The notes under the pieces are model-generated. The model was not told where the DNA came from, did no database searches, and worked only from the letters and a program-made list of their open reading frames with translations. 64,000 bases of DNA from the NCBI GenBank assembly GCA_029959085.1, contig JARWIR010000022.1, positions 682,001-746,000 on the forward strand, given 5' to 3'. Source of the DNA: Nemophila menziesii. Lineage: Eukaryota > Streptophyta > Magnoliopsida > Boraginales > Hydrophyllaceae. Position numbers and translations under genes: made by a program. Shown one piece after another: positions 58,967 through 64,000 of the stretch (the first letter of the stretch is position 1; every line of letters begins with the position of its first letter).

Positions 58967-60470
58967 TAATCTATAAATTAATAAATTCACCCACTTCTCG
59001 CTTGATAAGAAAAAAATTATAAAAAAATATTTTTCAACTACCCCCAGAAAAAATAAAATATCTAAAATTAAAAAAATTACATCAGTACTTGAAAAGAATT
59101 ATAAAATTTGTCCCTTCCCCGCTGAAAGGGTAAAACTTTGAAACGAAAAATCTGTCTCCTTAAGAGAAGCAAATAGAAAAAAATATCCCCTTCGAAAAGA
59201 AATAAAAATTGCTAATATAAAAATTTCCTCATCTCGGACCCCTGTTTCGAAAAAGATAAACTCAAGAAATAAATTTCCGATATCCCTTTCTGGAAAAGAA
59301 AAAATATTAAAAATTCCCTCAAAACCTTCGTTGGTAAAAAATATTTTATATTTTCTTTTGTTTTTCTAATTAATTAATATAGTTACTATTAATTGATTGT
59401 AGAAAATATCGGTGAACTGTCTTGTTAATTAATAAATATAGTTACTATTTAATGGTTAGAAGGGTATGTTGGTAACTTTTACATTTATAATATTGTTTGA
59501 TTTAGATGGAAAATTGATGTTTTTTAATAATTTAAGTGAGAATTGTCTCTAAAAATATTATGTACCTAGTAGTTATTACATGAATTATAGACCAAAGATA
59601 TTGACAAGACTATATAATGAGAGAAATAATATATATATATTATTTCTTATTACATTGGAGAGGCATATGAATCGGGTAAGCTTTGAGATAATTGTAGAAA
59701 CTTCGAACCACTAGAACAACTATTAACCGGTCAACCCTTATATTATAATTGAATTTATGTTTCTCGTTTTCCTTGAACATCATTTTTTTCCTTGGTTAAT
59801 TCAAGTGTTATAGAAATTTAAACTGCAAAAGTCACCATACTCCCAATAGCTAAGCCTTCATGATCGATTTCTTTGTACTTTAACAGAGGCGTGAGGCTTC
59901 TGTGGCCCACAGTGCCATGTTCATCACAAACCTTCTATGCCCCCACCTATTTACTTGTTGGGAGAAATAAAATAAAAAGTATTATTAACCAACTCATAGC
60001 TTTAATGCTTACTTGTAGTAGTACCCTCGTGCATTTTCTCTTTAAACCATATTTAAAGTGGTTCGTTATCCATCATTTCATCAGCTCTAATGTCAGTAGG
60101 ATCTACAAACAAAATTGTATTAAGTTACTCTATAAATCCACCAAAAAAATGTCCACTATATCAGGAGTTTATGTTTTTACCTATTATTAGATATTTCAGA
60201 CACTTTATTGGTACCTTCATTGACCTTTCACTTTTTCTCTTCAGGATGATATCTCTACCGTTTAACTAGAATCCAAAGGAATCACAAACATCAAAATTAC
60301 ATTCATAAGCTCTATTAAAGCTTATTTGACACTATTTTTTCTTGATAAAAATAATTAATTTCCTATTTTAATCTTATTTATAATTCTAAAAATAGTTTTC
60401 GAATTGCAAAAATAAACATGAAATAAAAAAATATGTGATATTTATTAAAATTGACTTTTTTCTAAAAAAA
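58967..60470. repeat. Copy R of the L/R duplication, right part
   Basis: Aligns to 18899-19996 and then directly to 49861-50385. At 59941-59945 the single CCCCA is the empty site of element B. No gene. Confidence 0.85.
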
Positions 60471-60474
60471 CATG

Positions 60475-60808
60475 TGTACCTTTACAAGTTTATAGTGTTA
60501 AATAAACTTTTTCATTATTGTAGATAATAAACTCTTGGTCGAGCTTTGGAGATACATATCTTTGGTAAGTCCATAAACCAATTGTTTAATAGTAATGATG
60601 TCTAGTGAATTAAATATTTTAAAATCAATGAATTTTTTTCGAATTTACTGTATACTTTAAAATGTCATGTTTATCTACTTAACTAGCTAAGATTTTTTAT
60701 TCTAGCATTGAGATCAAAGAAACTTCAGTTTTACTATATCATAAAATATTTTTATAAGTATCTTTATAAGTAAAGTCTAATTATATGTGCCGGTTTTACC
60801 CAACTCTT
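60475..60808. repeat. Direct repeat E1
   Basis: Starts TGTACCTTTACAAG exactly where the L/R alignment ends, and matches 63664-64000 with few differences. May extend further, since the second copy runs off the window. Confidence 0.8.
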
Positions 60809-62093
60809 GGATAAAGTAAATCAAGAATAATATATATCGGTTCCAGAAATTGTTGGGGTAACCCAATATAGAGTAAAAAAAAGTTTACCCTTGGATTAAT
60901 TCGGGTTAACCATTGGATACCTTCAATTGCATTCGATTAACTTCGGATTATCCCCATTGATCAACATTGGCCAAATTTTTTTTTACACATGTTAGAGTAA
61001 AAAAATTACTTAGAATCTAGAAAAGATGAAGTCATCATTCTTCTAATTCATCAATATTATCTACTATAAACGAATAAGATGAAATTAACAATTTAAACAT
61101 TATAAACCAATACGAATGTTAAAATTCGATACTTCATGAATCATATAGTTCAAAGAAAGTTACAATTCAAAGTATAAAGATTTATACATTACAAAACTTT
61201 CCCAAAAACTTTTCAAAAAAAAGTTCCTTTTTACTTCATAAACCTTCAAAAGCCTAGATTAATTAGGGTCTTGTTAGTCATCTCGGGTGCTCGGTCAACC
61301 TATTTAACCCTATATATTTCTTTTCACACAAAATATGTTAAGTACATAACTTATTTAGAAGCTTTAGGATTTAGAAAACTAAGATTCATCATAGACCTTA
61401 AAGTTTTACTAATTTAGGGAGTGAACTGCAAACTTGTAGGGATTAAATTGTGGATTGAACCCCCAAAAGTGTTACTTATTTTTATATCATTACGGTTTAG
61501 ATTAAAGAATATCATTGATCTCCGATTAATTACATCCATTACCCCATGTACTATGGGAAGATTGAGAACTTACCCCCACTATTTAGAATGGTACTGGTTA
61601 CCCCCATTATTAGTTTTCGTGAATCGTTACCCCTATTAACGGAAACAATAAAAAACGGTCGTTAGTTGGTCATGTGCCTGATTCTTTTTATTAAAAAAAC
61701 AAATTTTTTGATTTAATAAACATTACCTATTAATTAAAAATCATATATTTTTTAGTTCCTAATCGCCTAAACTATAAAAACACAAATTTAAAATAAAAAT
61801 AATAAAGCATCATCCACAAAATCATTCCAACAGGTTGGGAAAACTAGAAGAACACTAATTTCAAAATATCATGTTGGCCATTTTAGTAAACTCTTCTACC
61901 CATTAGAAAATCCAAGCTTGTGTAATTTCGAATTTGCCTAATTTAAACGAACCTTCAATTTTTATATAAGTGTTGTTTATTTTTCAGGAGGGAACAATTC
62001 GTAGAGTCTACAAGTCTTGTTCATTTTTTAAACAATTTGTAAGAGTTCGAAAATCTCTTGATTCTTTTCAAAGCCAGGGAAAGTATTAAAAAC
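60809..62093. other. AT-rich DNA, nothing recognised
   Basis: Short frames only; none with a known motif. A few GTTACCCCC-type repeats near 61540-61640 are noted but unexplained. Confidence 0.5.
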
Positions 62094-62640
62094 TTACCCC
62101 ATTTCGCCACTTATATTGCCAAAATTTCCACCATCGTTGAGTGTTTCTAAGAGCGCCACCAAAACCAACATTGTTTTGTGGAAATGGAACCAAATTGGTA
62201 GTCTCAAATTGACGAGAACTAAAATTATCTGAGATTGTGTACCTAAATTTCCAAAACCGTCTAAAGGGGTGTTAGAAATTTGGTTGAGCATCATGGGCAT
62301 GGTGGTAAGAAGAATTGTATCAGAGATGAGTCAAGATTATTAAATAGTGTAGCTGGTGATCGTGAAAAAGAAGCAGAAGAATTGAATGCTCTTTGTAAAA
62401 GCAAATTGTTCTGATCAACCTTGTTGAAACTGGGTGAAAAAGTTATGCTTTGGTGCTCAAGCATGTCGTTATTGTTAGCAATAACATTGTTATTATTGTT
62501 GTTATTTTTCATGTACCAATCTACATCATTTGTTGTAAATACAAATTTGTTAATGGTGTTGAAAATTATTAGATAAGAAAAGAGTTTCAATGATCTCAAA
62601 AGACGAGCTTGATCTAGAAATTTTATAGATCACTCTCCAT
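62094..62640 (-). pseudogene. Asn-rich, transcription-factor-like pseudogene fragment
   Basis: Minus-strand frames read in order DVDWYMKNNNNNNNVIANNN, SFNKVDQNNLLLQRAFNSS, NQISNTPLDGFGNLGTQSQ, then in a shifted frame FETTNLVPFPQNNVGFGGAL, then NDGGNFGNISGEMG next to GTAAGT at 62094-62088. The Asn/Ser/Phe/Gly-rich style is like C-terminal regions of plant transcription factors, and the final donor suggests an exon. At least two frameshifts break it. No DNA-binding domain is in view, so the family is unknown. Confidence 0.4.
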
Positions 62641-62960
62641 TATTGTCAATAACTATAATTGTAAACATAAATATACATATTATAAGTCGTCCTTATTAAG
62701 AATTTAAGTTAGCAATGAATGTCGTAATTGGCATTAGAATCACTGTATGCATGTTTTTAATTTAAAATATAATTAATAGTATATAATTTATTCGAGTAAT
62801 ATATAAAAGAATTGTTATAATTATCTAATAAGATAAATGTTGAATAAATACATTATAAAAACAAGAAAATAGAAATGAAATCAAAATGTACTATTTAGGT
62901 TTTTATAATTTCTAAATTAATTATATTTATGTACCACATAATCTTGGGGTTAGACTTTCA

Positions 62961-63001
62961 TTAATTAATTAATTAATTAATTAATTTCTAAATTAATTAA
63001 T
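62961..63001. repeat. (TTAA)n microsatellite
   Basis: Six TTAA units followed by a broken AATTAATTAA stretch. Confidence 0.9.
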
Positions 63002-63175
63002 TTCGATTGAAGATTTTTCTCATTATCAGGACCACATTCATTATTTACCTCTAATCATGTCAGTTTCAAATAGAACTCTAACCTAGCCTCTTTTAAGTTT
63101 ACACATAACATACTAGCACCACTACCTATTATTTGTCTTCGTTCTCTTATCTCTCTCAATCTTCTTCTCTCTAAT

Positions 63176-63286
63176 ATGGTTTTTTCTATCAAACCTTTTT
63201 TGTTCACTATCACTTCATTCCTCTTTCATTCTTGTGTACTATTGTTTTTCTCCACTTCCCAACATTACAAATTATTTTTAAACTAA
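63176..63286 (+). CDS. Small signal-peptide-like ORF
   Basis: 36 codons from ATG to TAA, after a CT-rich leader (63125-63170) of the type seen in plant 5' UTRs. The product is a short basic start (MVFSIK), a long hydrophobic stretch rich in Phe and Leu, and a short polar end (STSQHYKLF). It could be the first exon or a pseudogene of a secreted peptide gene. No mature peptide motif is seen. Confidence 0.3.
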   Translation: MVFSIKPFLFTITSFLFHSCVLLFFSTSQHYKLFLN

Positions 63287-63663
63287 GTTTGACTTGTATT
63301 TTAGATAGTTGGACATTACATTTCAAAAAATAAAAACAAGGTACTTTTATAATATTTAAAAAATTAATTGATTGGGTAATTTTACAATATATTTTTTAAT
63401 ATTATTCATACTTGGTTGTAGAATAATTTTAAGAAATTTAATTGTTTGATCAATTGAACAAAGAAAGAGGGAAAAAATTAGATTTGTTTAGGAAACATTA
63501 CTTTTTGCATCTTTATATTTGTGAATATTAGTTGTACATTGTTAGCTTATATATATATATCTATGGATTTTTATTCATAAAATTGTTAAATACTTATTCA
63601 AATTTTTAACTGTAAATAAGTTAGATTTTATTTTTGTAACAAATATTTTGGAAATCCTAATTT
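63287..63663. other. AT-rich DNA, nothing recognised
   Basis: No frame or repeat beyond short A/T runs. Confidence 0.5.
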
Positions 63664-64000
63664 TGTACCTTTACAAGTTTATAGTGTTAAATAAATTTTT
63701 TCATTATTGTAAATAAACTCTTGGTGGAGCTTTGGAGATTATATCTCTGGTAATTCAGTAAACAATTGTTTAATAGTAATCATGTGTAGTGAATTAAATA
63801 TTTTAAAATCCATGATTTTTTTACTCGAATTTACTGTATACTTTAAAATGTCATGTTTGTGCACTTAACTTTAGTTTAGCTGGGATTTTGCATTCTAGCA
63901 TTGTGATCAAAAAAAATTCAGTTTTATTATATCATAAGTATTTTTATAAGTATATTTATAAGTAAAGTCTAATTATATGGGTTAGTTTTACCCAACTCTT
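63664..64000. repeat. Direct repeat E2 (runs off window)
   Basis: Second copy of 60475-60808, 3.19 kb away in the same orientation. Confidence 0.8.

Overview
This is an AT-rich stretch of plant nuclear DNA built almost entirely of nested transposable elements. The plant assignment rests on Athila-lineage Ty3/gypsy elements (tRNA-Asp-type primer site, env-like ORF after pol), a Ty1/copia remnant, and a Helitron with typical plant termini. The species cannot be told from the sequence. No intact host gene was recognised.

Layout. (1) 1-10715: minus-strand Athila element A, cut by the window edge, with gag, protease, RT, RNase H-integrase, env-like ORF and 5' LTR all present but broken by stops and one frameshift. 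(2) 10716-16321: decayed minus-strand Ty1/copia element with a long LTR at 13561-16321; element A sits in its RT domain. (3) 16387-19996 continues at 49861-50385 and is an old duplicate (copy L) of 53022-60470 (copy R). (4) 19997-49860: Athila-derived element B inserted in copy L; the uninterrupted target survives in copy R at 59941. B keeps a zinc-knuckle gag fragment but has no protease, RT or integrase. (5) 23569-45836: inside B is a tandem array, LTR-internal-LTR-internal-LTR-internal-LTR, with a period of about 6.9 kb and one 5-bp target duplication (ACCAC) around the whole array. Each unit codes for a gag-protease protein joined directly to the GPY/F tail of an integrase. RT, RNase H and the integrase core are missing. 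(6) 50376-52715: a tandem duplication that carries a plant-type promoter (telo-box and TGGGCY motifs) in each half. (7) 55543-58966: a Helitron with gene fragments, inserted in copy R at an A|T site that is intact in copy L. (8) 60475-64000: a direct repeat pair around unassigned AT-rich DNA, with a transcription-factor-like pseudogene fragment and a small signal-peptide-like ORF.

The most notable signal is a set of noncoding structures shared by diverged Athila relatives. These are a ~109-113 bp tandem repeat with two palindromes per unit after the coding region, an 8-bp GGGA-loop hairpin after the env position, and an 8-bp hairpin four bases before the polypurine tract. They look like cis signals kept by the non-autonomous families, whose missing enzymes must come from elsewhere. 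Insertion order that can be read: L/R duplication first; then copia next to L, B into L and the Helitron into R; then A into copia and the array founder into B, which expanded afterwards.
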